Origin: SAR86 cluster bacterium
Lineage (GTDB): Bacteria; Pseudomonadota; Gammaproteobacteria; Magnimaribacterales; D2472
Length of the DNA stretch: 64,000 nt
NCBI GenBank assembly: GCA_023703615.1
Contig: CP097971.1
Span: 852,315-916,314 of the forward strand
Direction: 5' to 3'
The notes below the pieces were generated by a model. It was not told the origin of the DNA, made no database searches, and saw only the letters and a program-made list of their open reading frames with translations. Every line of letters starts with the position of its first letter. The first letter of the stretch is position 1. This document shows positions 28,669 to 36,847 of this stretch, one piece after another. The position numbers were made by a program, and so were the translations under genes.

Positions 28669-29751
28669 CTATTCCGTAAATGGTAAATTTTGTTCAACAT
28701 TTGCGCATTGTGCTTTGTTAATTAATAAATGATCGACTAAAACAAGACTTACCATTGCCTCAGCAATAGGCACTGCTCTAATGCCAACACAGGGATCATG
28801 TCTTCCTGTAACCTCGATTTTAATCTCCTCGCCTTTTTTATTTATCGTATTTCCTTCTGTTTTAATGCTTGAAGTTGGTTTTATAATAAAACTTAAACTT
28901 ATATCATCTCCATTTGATATTCCTCCAAGAATTCCTCCTGAATTATTTGAAGAATAGCCCGATGAAGTAATTTCATCTCTCGCTTCAGAACCTTTTAAAT
29001 ATAAAAGCTCATCAGCATTACCTATAGAGACTGATTTGACAGCATTTATCGTCATAATTGCTTTTGCCAAGTTTGCATCTAATTTTTCAAATACTGGATC
29101 GCCAAGCCCAACTGGACAATTCTCAACAATAACACCTAATTTAGCACCAACAGAATTACCCTCTTCAATTAAATCATGAAACATTGAATCTAAATTTGAA
29201 AGCTTAGAATCATCACAAAAGAAATATTTATTATTGATTTCTTTATGATTAATTACGTCAGCTTTAACTGTACCTATTTCAGAGACAAATCCATTTACCG
29301 ACACTCCCTCTTTTTGAAGTATTTTTTTTGCAATTGATCCAGCAGCAACCCAATTAACCGTCTCTCTTGCACTAGCTCTTCCACCACCCCTATAATCTCT
29401 ATGACCATATTTCGCTTGATACGTGATATCAGCATGATTAGGTCTGAAGAGATCTTTTATATTTGAATAATCCTTAGATTTTTGATCCTTATTGTAAATT
29501 ATCATACCAATTGGCGTACCAAGTGTTTTCCCTTCAAATACTCCTGATAATATTTCTACTAAATCGTCTTCTTTTCTTTGTGTAGTTACATCAGATTGGC
29601 CAGGCTTTCTTCTATTTAATTCTAATTGAATATCTTCATTGCTGAGACTTATATTAGGTGGACAACCATCCAATATGCAGCCCATAGCAAGTCCATGACT
29701 TTCACCAAAAGTCGTAATTTTAAATATTTTTCCAAACGTATTGCCTGACAT
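28669..29751 (-). CDS. aroC: Chorismate synthase
   Basis: Converts EPSP to chorismate using reduced FMN. Signatures: [18 protein letters not shown] at the N-terminus, [17 protein letters not shown] in the middle and the C-terminal [16 protein letters not shown]. Length of 360 residues matches E. coli AroC (361). It heads the run aroC-leuCDB-asd-fimV-truA-trpFBA, in which every junction is 5 bp apart or overlapping. The aroC promoter must lie in the 53 bp before it or further upstream. Confidence 0.97.
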   Translation of the reverse strand: MSGNTFGKIFKITTFGESHGLAMGCILDGCPPNISLSNEDIQLELNRRKPGQSDVTTQRKEDDLVEILSGVFEGKTLGTPIGMIIYNKDQKSKDYSNIKDLFRPNHADITYQAKYGHRDYRGGGRASARETVNWVAAGSIAKKILQKEGVSVNGFVSEIGTVKADVINHKEINNKYFFCDDSKLSNLDSMFHDLIEEGNSVGAKLGVIVENCPVGLGDPVFEKLDANLAKAIMTINAVKSVSIGNADELLYLKGSEARDEITSSGYSSNNSGGILGGISNGDDISLSFIIKPTSSIKTEGNTINKKGEEIKIEVTGRHDPCVGIRAVPIAEAMVSLVLVDHLLINKAQCANVEQNLPFTE

Positions 29752-29770
29752 GGCGATAATTATAGTCCAA

Positions 29771-29787
29771 AAAGCTAAAAAAGCTTT
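29771..29787 (-). terminator. Weak hairpin terminator candidate between prpD and aroC
   Basis: AAAGCT-AAAAA-AGCTTT, a six-base stem, followed in the prpD direction by a short T run on the minus strand. The stem is AT-rich and the T tract brief, so full termination is doubtful. If it leaks, the prp run and the aroC run would form one transcript. Confidence 0.35.
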
Positions 29788-29804
29788 ATTTTTAGGGTTT
29801 TTTA

Positions 29805-31262
29805 CTAGTTTTGAGTTTTCTTAGACAAAAGAGATTGAAAATCCAACACTGAAGTCTCCTCTAGTTTTCTTTGATCCATACAGAGTTTAAATATTTTATT
29901 TGCTACTTCTTCTGTATATGTAATATTTAAATTATTCATAAATTTTTTCTCTAATACCGGTATGCCTTCTTCTCGTCTTCTCATGTGGCCTATTGGATAC
30001 TCAACCTCGCAATTCTCAGTTGATGTTCCATCATTAAAATGAATTTGTATGCTGTTAGCAATCGATCTTTTATCTGCTTCAAGATATTCTTTTGAGTACC
30101 TTTTATCTTCATTGACTATCATTTTTCCTCTTAGTACATCAATTCTTGGATCTTTAGCAACAGAATCTTCATAATCTTCTGCTACTAAATTACCTTTTAA
30201 CAAAGCAATTGCAACCATATATTGTAAGCAATGATCTCTATCTGCTGGATTATTTAAGGATCCAACTTTTGAAATAATTCTAATAGCAGATTCATGAGTG
30301 GTTATATTAATTGATTTGATTTGATCAACTTTATCTTTAATCTCACTATGAAGTTTTACTGCTGCTTCTACTGCTGTTTGAGCATGAAATTCAGCTGGAA
30401 AACTAATCTTAAAAAGAATATTTTCCATAACATATGTTTCAAAAGGCTGCGGCAAGGACAATTTATTACCATCGAAGGAAACATCTTCAAATCCCCAAAT
30501 AGGAGCAGAAAGAACACCTGGATAACCCATTTCACCTGACAAAGTTATCATCGCTAATCTTACAGCCCTGCTGGTTGCATCACCTGCTGCCCAACTTTTT
30601 CTTGAACCAGCATTTGGAGCATGCCTGTAAGTTCTTAAACTTTGGCCGTCTAACCATGCTTGACTTACAGCATTTTTAATTTGATCTAATGATCCACCAA
30701 GTAATTTTGTTACAACAGCAGTTGATGCAACTTTTACTAATATTACATGATCGAGACCAACTTTATTGAAACTATTTTCAAGTGCTAGGACTCCTTGTAT
30801 TTCATGTGCCATGATCATTGACTCCAATAAAGCACGCATGGATAAAGGTTCCTTTCCAATAGAAATATTTTGCTGAGATACAAAATCACAAACAGCTAAT
30901 ATTGCACCTAAATTATCCGATGGATGGCCCCATTCCTCAGCAAGCCATGTATCATTGTAATCAAGCCATCTAACAATACAACCAATATCAAATGCGCCTT
31001 TAATAGGATCCAACTGATAATCTGTTCCTGGAACTCTTACACCAAAAGGGACATGTGTATCTTTAACAATAGGGCCAAGCATCTTTGTGCAAGCAGGGAA
31101 TTTAAGTGCAAGCAGACCGCATCCGATTGTATCTATTAAACAGTTTCTAGCAGTATCTAATGCTAAGTCAGATTTAATTTCATATGAATAAACATAATTT
31201 GCTATTTTAGATATTAATTCATCAAAATCTGGTCTGACATTCAGATCAAAATTCGATGACAT
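29805..31262 (-). CDS. prpD: 2-methylcitrate dehydratase
   Basis: Dehydrates 2-methylcitrate in the methylcitrate cycle of propionyl-CoA disposal. MmgE/PrpD family; the stretches [24 protein letters not shown] and [28 protein letters not shown] are typical of true PrpD rather than the wider family. Length of 485 residues matches E. coli PrpD (483). It starts 3 bp after prpC. PrpD is cluster-free and makes the cis-aconitate analogue, which AcnB at 14.7 kb could rehydrate. Confidence 0.94.
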   Translation of the reverse strand: MSSNFDLNVRPDFDELISKIANYVYSYEIKSDLALDTARNCLIDTIGCGLLALKFPACTKMLGPIVKDTHVPFGVRVPGTDYQLDPIKGAFDIGCIVRWLDYNDTWLAEEWGHPSDNLGAILAVCDFVSQQNISIGKEPLSMRALLESMIMAHEIQGVLALENSFNKVGLDHVILVKVASTAVVTKLLGGSLDQIKNAVSQAWLDGQSLRTYRHAPNAGSRKSWAAGDATSRAVRLAMITLSGEMGYPGVLSAPIWGFEDVSFDGNKLSLPQPFETYVMENILFKISFPAEFHAQTAVEAAVKLHSEIKDKVDQIKSINITTHESAIRIISKVGSLNNPADRDHCLQYMVAIALLKGNLVAEDYEDSVAKDPRIDVLRGKMIVNEDKRYSKEYLEADKRSIANSIQIHFNDGTSTENCEVEYPIGHMRRREEGIPVLEKKFMNNLNITYTEEVANKIFKLCMDQRKLEETSVLDFQSLLSKKTQN

Positions 31263-31265
31263 TTT

Positions 31266-32387
31266 TTAAGACCTATCAGAAATATCAACCCAATCTGATG
31301 ATACAACTCCAGTATATTCAGCACTTGGTCTAATAATTCTATTATTTCCTCTTTGCTCCATACAATGAGCAGTCCATCCTGATACTCTCGACATTACAAA
31401 TATTGGAGTGAATAATTTTGTTGGTATGCCCATATAGAAATAGGCTGGAGCATGGAAAAAATCAGCATTAGCGAACATATTCTTCTCATCGGCCATAACT
31501 TTTTCAACTTCTTCTGCAACTTGATAAAGAGAATCGTTATCTGAAATTTCGGATAGTTGTTTTGCATATTCTTTTATGACAGCATTTCTTGGATCTTTTA
31601 TAGAATAAACTGCATGACCAAATCCCATTATTTTTTCTTTCTTATTTAACATTTCAATAATATTAGATTTGGCTTCTTCTTTTGATGTCCAGTTTTCAAT
31701 TAATTCCATTGCTTTCTCATTGGCTCCTCCGTGAAGAGGACCTCTTAAAGATCCAATTGCTGCAACAACACATGAATGAATATCTGACATTGTTGATGCG
31801 CATACTCTTGCTGTAAAAGTAGATGCATTAAATTCGTGTTCAGCATACAAAATCAGGGATACATCCATGACTTTCTTATGAAGATCAGAAGGTTCTTTAT
31901 CGTGAAGTATATGAAGAAAATGTCCCGCCATGCTGTCCTCATCATTAACTAAATCAATATCTAATCCCTCATGAGAAAATTTATACCAATATGTAACAAT
32001 TGAGGGCATAGTTGCAATCATTCTGTTTATTGAATTAAGTTGATTAGAAAAATCTCCTTCGGGTTCAATGTTGCCTAGCATGGATGTTCCAGTTCTCATT
32101 ACATCCATTGGATGAGCGCTAGCTGGTATTTTTTGAAGTACTTCTTTTAATGAATTAGGGAGGTCTCTGTTCTGCTTAAGTAATGATTTATATTCATCTA
32201 ATTCTGCTTGATTAGGAAGTTTATCGTATAGCAAAAGGTAAGCTGTTTCTTCGAAGGTTGATTTTTCTGCAAGCAACTCAATCTTATGACCTCTGTATGC
32301 AAGGCCCTCAATTTGACCAACTGTGGAAAGAGATGTTTCACCTGCAACTTGTCCTCTTAGACCGGCTCCTTCTAATTTTTTTGTCAT
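31266..32387 (-). CDS. prpC: 2-methylcitrate synthase
   Basis: Condenses propionyl-CoA with oxaloacetate. Citrate synthase fold with GLRGQVAGETSLSTVG at the start, the histidine in RGPLHGGANEKAMELI, the second in GFGHAVYSIKDPRN and a C-terminal arginine region SRVSGWTAHCMEQRGNNRIIRP. Length of 373 residues and placement between prpB and prpD favour PrpC over GltA. No separate gltA is in this window. It starts inside the prpB stop (ATGA). Confidence 0.94.
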   Translation of the reverse strand: MTKKLEGAGLRGQVAGETSLSTVGQIEGLAYRGHKIELLAEKSTFEETAYLLLYDKLPNQAELDEYKSLLKQNRDLPNSLKEVLQKIPASAHPMDVMRTGTSMLGNIEPEGDFSNQLNSINRMIATMPSIVTYWYKFSHEGLDIDLVNDEDSMAGHFLHILHDKEPSDLHKKVMDVSLILYAEHEFNASTFTARVCASTMSDIHSCVVAAIGSLRGPLHGGANEKAMELIENWTSKEEAKSNIIEMLNKKEKIMGFGHAVYSIKDPRNAVIKEYAKQLSEISDNDSLYQVAEEVEKVMADEKNMFANADFFHAPAYFYMGIPTKLFTPIFVMSRVSGWTAHCMEQRGNNRIIRPSAEYTGVVSSDWVDISDRS

Positions 32388-33259
32388 TTTTTTTCCTTAT
32401 TCAACATTTTGTTGTCAAGTTGCTTTTCAAAATAATAGTAATCTAATACTTCATACAATTCTTCTCGGGTTTGCATTATATCTAAGAGGGGCTTCTGTGT
32501 CCCGTCTTTAATAATTGATTTATAAATTTTTTCTGCGGATAAACTCATAGCTCTAAATGCTGTTAGTGGATATAAGACCATATCAACTCCAACTTTTTGC
32601 AATTCATCTTGAGTAAATAAAGGAGTTTTTCCAAATTCAGTGATGTTTGCAAGTATTGGAATATCAAAATTTTCTTTAAAAATTTTGTATTGATCTATTG
32701 AAGTCACAGCTTCAAGGAAGATGCCATCAGCTCCCTCCTCGATATATTCTCTACATCTATCAATCGCACTATCAATACCCTCAGTTGCAATCGAATCAGT
32801 TCTGGCCATCACAAAAAATGATTCATGTTTTTTGGCATCTAAAGCAGCATTTAGTCTAGCTCTCATTTTTGTTTTTGAAACCAATTTTTTATTAGGTCTA
32901 TGTCCACATCTTTTATCAAAAATTTGATCTTCAATATGAACAGCCGCACAACCAGCTTTTTCCATTTCAACAATTGTTTTTGATATTTCTTTTACATCAC
33001 CCCAACCAGTGTCTATATCGACAAGAAGTGGTAATGATGAAGCACTAGTTATTCTTTTTACATCAATTAAAACATCTTGCATTGAAGTAAAACCAAGATC
33101 AGGTAAGCCATATGAAGCAGCAGCAACTCCACTTCCTGAAAGATATATTGCTTTATGACCTGCCATCTCTGCTAACTTTGCAGAATAAGCATTTATTGTT
33201 CCAGGAATAATTAAAGGAATGTGTTGTCTTAACGATTCTCTAAATAAAACACCTGGCAA
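32384..33259 (-). CDS. prpB: 2-methylisocitrate lyase
   Basis: Splits 2-methylisocitrate to pyruvate and succinate. ICL/PEP mutase fold: PGTINAYSAKLAEMAGHKAIYLSG, DIDTGWGD and the active-site KRCGH (in IFDKRCGHRPNKK), then EEGADGIFLEA and NITEFGKTP. The reading starts at TTG 33259, four bases after the queH stop. An in-frame stop lies just upstream and the next ATG would delete conserved residues, so a non-ATG start is forced. Length of 291 residues is normal. Confidence 0.94.
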   Translation of the reverse strand: MPGVLFRESLRQHIPLIIPGTINAYSAKLAEMAGHKAIYLSGSGVAAASYGLPDLGFTSMQDVLIDVKRITSASSLPLLVDIDTGWGDVKEISKTIVEMEKAGCAAVHIEDQIFDKRCGHRPNKKLVSKTKMRARLNAALDAKKHESFFVMARTDSIATEGIDSAIDRCREYIEEGADGIFLEAVTSIDQYKIFKENFDIPILANITEFGKTPLFTQDELQKVGVDMVLYPLTAFRAMSLSAEKIYKSIIKDGTQKPLLDIMQTREELYEVLDYYYFEKQLDNKMLNKEKK

Positions 33260-33263
33260 AATA

Positions 33264-33923
33264 TTAATAAAATTTTACTCCTCTAATAATCCTATCTCTA
33301 TTATTTTTTCTTCTCCATTTATTGGTATCTCTCAAGCTGTAAACACATCCACAATATTCTTGTTGATAGAAATGTTCTCTTTTTGAAATTTCTATCATTC
33401 TTGAAGAACCTCCTTCTTTTCTCCAATTAAAATCCCAATATTTAACTTCATCATATCTTGATGCAGCTCTTAAACCAGCTTCGTTAATTTGATTCATATC
33501 TTTCCATCTAGAAATTCCCAACGTCGTTGCAAAAACTTTAAAAGAATTTTCTTTAGCGTAAAGTGCTGATCTTTCAAAACGAATATCAAAGCATTTTGTG
33601 CACCGTTTTCCTCTTTCTGGTTCATTTTCTAATCCTTTGACTCGCTTAAACCAATTATCCTTATCATAATCTGCATCAATAAACTCAAAACCAAGCTTGT
33701 CACAGAATCTTTTATTTTCATCTTTCCTAATTTCATATTCTTCTATAGGGTGTATGTTTGGATTATAAAAATATATGCTTGTTTTAATTTCAGATACAGA
33801 TAAGGCTTCCATAATTTCTCCAGCACATGGCGCGCAACAGCTATGAAGTAGTAATCTATTTTCACCATTAGGTATTTGAAGCTTTGGTCTTTCAAAATTT
33901 TTTAATTTTAAATGTTCATTCAT
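33264..33923 (-). CDS. queH: Epoxyqueuosine reductase QueH
   Basis: Reduces epoxyqueuosine to queuosine in tRNA; QueH is the non-homologous substitute for cobalamin-dependent QueG. The cysteine motifs [14 protein letters not shown] near residue 25 and [13 protein letters not shown] near residue 188, and [30 protein letters not shown], identify the family (formerly DUF208). QueH's use of a cluster-bound mechanism without B12 fits an organism with limited cobalamin. It overlaps thrH by 8 bp. Confidence 0.93.
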   Translation of the reverse strand: MNEHLKLKNFERPKLQIPNGENRLLLHSCCAPCAGEIMEALSVSEIKTSIYFYNPNIHPIEEYEIRKDENKRFCDKLGFEFIDADYDKDNWFKRVKGLENEPERGKRCTKCFDIRFERSALYAKENSFKVFATTLGISRWKDMNQINEAGLRAASRYDEVKYWDFNWRKEGGSSRMIEISKREHFYQQEYCGCVYSLRDTNKWRRKNNRDRIIRGVKFY

Positions 33924-34527
33924 GATTAAAATTTGAATTATCTGTTAATGCTTTTTCAAGATCATTATAATCATGAAATGATGGAATATTAGGGTAAGTG
34001 TCCGAAATTTTTTTTGGAGCATTCATAAAAAATCCTTTATCAGCTATCTCAAACATTTGAATATCATTATATGAATCCCCTGTTGCAAAACATTTGTACC
34101 CAAGAGATTGAAAATTCTTAATTGCTAATTTTTTTGTCTTAGTGTCTCTTAAATTATATGAAATAATTTTATTGTTTTTTAATTCTAAGGTATGACATAT
34201 GATCATAGGAAAGCCAAGTTTTTTCATTAATGGTTTAGCAATTTCATGGAAAGTATCTGACAAAATAACTATCTGGAATTTCTCCCTTAACCTATCTAAA
34301 AATTCTTTTGCTCCAGGTAAAGGATCAAGCTGAGACGCAGCTTTTTGTATATCCAGAATATTCATATTATTTTTATTCATTAAATCCAACCTAAAATCCA
34401 TTAAATCTGAATAATTAGGTATATCTCTTGTGGTTTTATTAAAATCATCTATTCCTGAATTTTTTGCTACTTGCTCCCATATCTCAGGAGTTAATGTCCC
34501 TTCCATATCAAAACATAAAATTTCCAT
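33916..34527 (-). CDS. thrH: ThrH, phosphoserine phosphatase/phosphoserine:homoserine phosphotransferase
   Basis: HAD enzyme known in Pseudomonas to hydrolyse phosphoserine and transfer its phosphate to homoserine. [21 protein letters not shown] (nucleophile Asp7), ILSDTF and [16 protein letters not shown] give HAD motifs I, II and IV. The start sequence with glutamate after the first aspartate pair (DMEGTL) is the ThrH pattern rather than SerB. Length of 203 residues matches. It starts 2 bp after the 5'-nucleotidase gene. Confidence 0.9.
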   Translation of the reverse strand: MEILCFDMEGTLTPEIWEQVAKNSGIDDFNKTTRDIPNYSDLMDFRLDLMNKNNMNILDIQKAASQLDPLPGAKEFLDRLREKFQIVILSDTFHEIAKPLMKKLGFPMIICHTLELKNNKIISYNLRDTKTKKLAIKNFQSLGYKCFATGDSYNDIQMFEIADKGFFMNAPKKISDTYPNIPSFHDYNDLEKALTDNSNFNHE

Positions 34528-34529
34528 TT

Positions 34530-35438
34530 TTATTGTCCTTTATTTTTTATTCCGTATGGAACATGACCTGAAGGTGTATCTTTTGAAATTTCGATAATAT
34601 TATTTTTTTGATCATCAAAAAATATATCTGCTTCAAAAGATTTTAAAAAATCTTTTTTAGGCAATCCTCCAAGAAAAAGAGATTCATCAATTCTTACACC
34701 CCATTCCCTTAAAGTTTTTATAACTCTTTTATCAGATGGTGCGGATCTTGCGGTCACTAAAGCAGTCCTAATTGGGCAATCAGATTCATCAAATTCTTTT
34801 TGGATTTTATTTAATTCAATTAAAAAAGATTTAAAAGGTCCTTCTTTTAAGATAGTTTTAGCTTTTTTTTCATTTTTTATAAAAGCGTCCAAACCTTTTT
34901 TATGATAAATAATCTCAGACTCATCTGAAAATATTACTGCATCTCCATCAAAAGCAATTTTAAGTTGGTTATTAGATTTCTTTGCAGAAAAATTTTTTTT
35001 TGTTGAAATAATTGTTGCTGCTGCAACATTACTATCTATTGCTAGTGAAACATCCTCAAGGCTGCTAGATAAGAAAAGATGAACTCCAAAATCTTTTACA
35101 TATTTATGCGGACTTTCTCCTCCGCAAAATGCAGCTCTACTAATATTTAAGTCATGTGCCTCTATAGAATTTCTAATTCTTAGACCTGTATCTGATGTAT
35201 TTCTTGAGAGAAGAATAACTTCAATTCTCTCTTTATTTTTATAAAAATTATTAATTTTTAGTATTTTTTTTACAAGATCAAAAGCTTCTCCAGGATCGAG
35301 AATATTTTCTTCGTTATCAATTTGGTATTTTCTATATGATTCTAATCCTTCTTTTTCATAGATTTCATGACTTTCATCTAAATTAAACAAAGCTCTTGAT
35401 GAAATACCAATAATTAATTTCGAATCTTCTTTTTTCAT
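34530..35438 (-). CDS. 5'-nucleotidase family protein (cN-I-like)
   Basis: Predicted nucleoside monophosphate phosphatase of the bacterial 5'-nucleotidase family (Pfam 5_nucleotid, from memory). KLIIGISSRALFNLDESHEIY at the N-terminus, LLSRNTSDTGLRIRNSIEAH, IAFDGDAVIFSDE (HAD-like aspartates), TARSAPSDKRVIKTLREWGV and the end LFLGGLPKKDFLKSFEADIFFDDQ are all characteristic. At 302 residues it is close to the family's usual 310-320. It is the first gene of the minus-strand run leading through thrH and queH to prpBCD and begins 31 bp from the LexA box shared with lexA. SOS control of a nucleotidase is plausible but inferred. Confidence 0.85.
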   Translation of the reverse strand: MKKEDSKLIIGISSRALFNLDESHEIYEKEGLESYRKYQIDNEENILDPGEAFDLVKKILKINNFYKNKERIEVILLSRNTSDTGLRIRNSIEAHDLNISRAAFCGGESPHKYVKDFGVHLFLSSSLEDVSLAIDSNVAAATIISTKKNFSAKKSNNQLKIAFDGDAVIFSDESEIIYHKKGLDAFIKNEKKAKTILKEGPFKSFLIELNKIQKEFDESDCPIRTALVTARSAPSDKRVIKTLREWGVRIDESLFLGGLPKKDFLKSFEADIFFDDQKNNIIEISKDTPSGHVPYGIKNKGQ

Positions 35439-35469
35439 ATTTCTTGAAATCTTATGTATATTTATATTA

Positions 35470-35489
35470 TACTGTATATATATTCAGTA
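35470..35489. promoter_or_regulatory. LexA (SOS) box between lexA and the 5'-nucleotidase gene
   Basis: TACTGTATATATATTCAGTA has CTG-N10-CAG with an alternating TA core and only one asymmetric position. It lies 13 bp before the lexA ATG, consistent with autorepression, and 31 bp from the divergent 5'-nucleotidase start. Confidence 0.93.
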
Positions 35490-35502
35490 TAATTAACATA
35501 TT

Positions 35503-36117
35503 ATGAAAGATATAACTCCACAACAAAATAAAGTACTTGATTGTATAAAAATTTACATTAATAAGACAGGTTTTCCGCCTACAAGAGCAGATATTTGCAG
35601 TGAACTTGGTTTTAAATCACCAAATTCTGCAGAAACGCATCTTCGAGCTTTAGAAAAAAAAGGATTTATATCAATTGAAAGTGGTGCATCGCGCGGAATT
35701 TCTGTAATTAACAATGATTCCAACACAGAGCCTGATGCATATCCTATTATTGGTTTGGTTGCAGCTGGCTCTCCAACCTTGGCAACAGAGAATATTGAAA
35801 AGTTTGTAAATTGTTCCAAAAGTATTTTTAACAAAAAATTTGACTATTTTCTTAGAGTAAAAGGTTTAAGCATGAAAGATGCTGGCATTATGGAAGATGA
35901 TCTTATAGCTGTTCACAAAACTTCAGAGGTAAGAAATGGTGATATTGTAATTGCAAGATATGATGATGAGGTTACTGTAAAATTTTTTGAAAAACTCTCT
36001 GATAAAAAAATTAGACTTATCCCAGCAAATTCTGACTTTAAAAATTTAGAAATTAATCTAGAGGAAACAGAATTACATATTGAAGGTAAAAGTGTTGGAT
36101 TGATAAGAGAAAACTAG
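35503..36117 (+). CDS. lexA: LexA repressor
   Basis: SOS repressor, self-cleaved on RecA filaments. The N-terminal winged helix spans residues 1-68 (GFPPTRADICSELGFKSPNSAETHLRAL). The cleavage bond is Ala88-Gly89 (LVAAGSPT), and the catalytic dyad is Ser123 (GLSMKDAGI) and Lys160 (VTVKFFEK), spaced 37 apart as in UmuD. Length of 204 residues is normal (E. coli 202). Its own box lies just upstream. The end overlaps the convergent small gene by 4 bp. Confidence 0.97.
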   Translation: MKDITPQQNKVLDCIKIYINKTGFPPTRADICSELGFKSPNSAETHLRALEKKGFISIESGASRGISVINNDSNTEPDAYPIIGLVAAGSPTLATENIEKFVNCSKSIFNKKFDYFLRVKGLSMKDAGIMEDDLIAVHKTSEVRNGDIVIARYDDEVTVKFFEKLSDKKIRLIPANSDFKNLEINLEETELHIEGKSVGLIREN

Positions 36118-36368
36118 TGAAGAGTAACTGGTTTTTTGTTAATGCCTTTTTGATTTTCTAGAAATTCGTCAAGATCACTTACATTTCCACTAACACTTTC
36201 AATACCAGCTTTAATCATTTCTTTTGCGACTGCTAATTCTTGACCTTGCAAAAAATCTTTTGATTCATTAGAAAAACTTATTTTTACAATTGGATTATCA
36301 TGATCATCAGAACGTCTAAGAACTATAGTTCCATCAGGTAGTTGAGCGAGCTCTAAATAATTTGTCAT
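36114..36368 (-). CDS. Small conserved protein between lexA and topA
   Basis: An 84-residue soluble, acidic protein with no signal peptide: NYLELAQLPDGTIVLRRSDD then PIVKISFSNESKDFLQG and ELAVAKEMIKAGIESV. From memory Pseudomonas has a protein of this character at the same place between lexA/sulA and topA, so it is conserved gammaproteobacterial but of unknown function. It is the last gene of the minus-strand topA run. Confidence 0.7.
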   Translation of the reverse strand: MTNYLELAQLPDGTIVLRRSDDHDNPIVKISFSNESKDFLQGQELAVAKEMIKAGIESVSGNVSDLDEFLENQKGINKKPVTLH

Positions 36369-36391
36369 AAATTCTCCATGTATGAATTAGC

Positions 36392-36847
36392 TTAGCATTC
36401 TATTAAGGATTTGCGAAGTAATGAACAAAACCTATTGTACTTATTTAGTGTTGAGTGCAAATTATTCAAGTCATTTGATGCACTAGAGGCAATAATGTTT
36501 AAATCTGGGACCTGTAGGAGATTTTTTTTTGAATTTTCTAAATCAAATAAAAAGCCTCCTGAATTAATTTCTGATTGAATTATATTTTTTATAGAATCAG
36601 AATTTTGAAGTAATTTACATTTTTCTGAAAAATTAAAATTATCAAAATCTTTTATACTTAGATCTAGTTCATTATGAATTGCATCACAAAAATAGCTAAT
36701 ACTTTCTTCAATTGATAAATAAAAAAGGGAATACAAATTTTTATCTGTGTTATCAATTTCTATTTTTTTTAAAATATCACACGCTATATCCTGATAATGA
36801 TTTGCAAGTTCGAATTCTTCCACTAGCTTTTTAAACTCTCTTTCCAT
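36392..36847 (-). CDS. Conserved hypothetical protein downstream of topA (DUF6586-like)
   Basis: A 151-residue helical protein (EFELANHYQDIACDIL, LFYLSIEESISYFCDAIHNEL) with no signal or membrane segment. Its position directly after topA, with a 25-bp overlap, matches the Pseudomonas gene I associate with DUF6586; the family name is a tentative recollection. Function unknown. Confidence 0.65.
   Translation of the reverse strand: MEREFKKLVEEFELANHYQDIACDILKKIEIDNTDKNLYSLFYLSIEESISYFCDAIHNELDLSIKDFDNFNFSEKCKLLQNSDSIKNIIQSEINSGGFLFDLENSKKNLLQVPDLNIIASSASNDLNNLHSTLNKYNRFCSLLRKSLIEC

Noticed and set aside
29752-29804. A strong rho-independent terminator separating the prp and aroC runs
   Set aside because: The hairpin is only six AT-rich pairs with a short T run. 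It is kept as a weak candidate, not as a firm boundary.
31266-32387. Citrate synthase (gltA) instead of prpC
   Set aside because: Length and exact placement between prpB and prpD favour 2-methylcitrate synthase.
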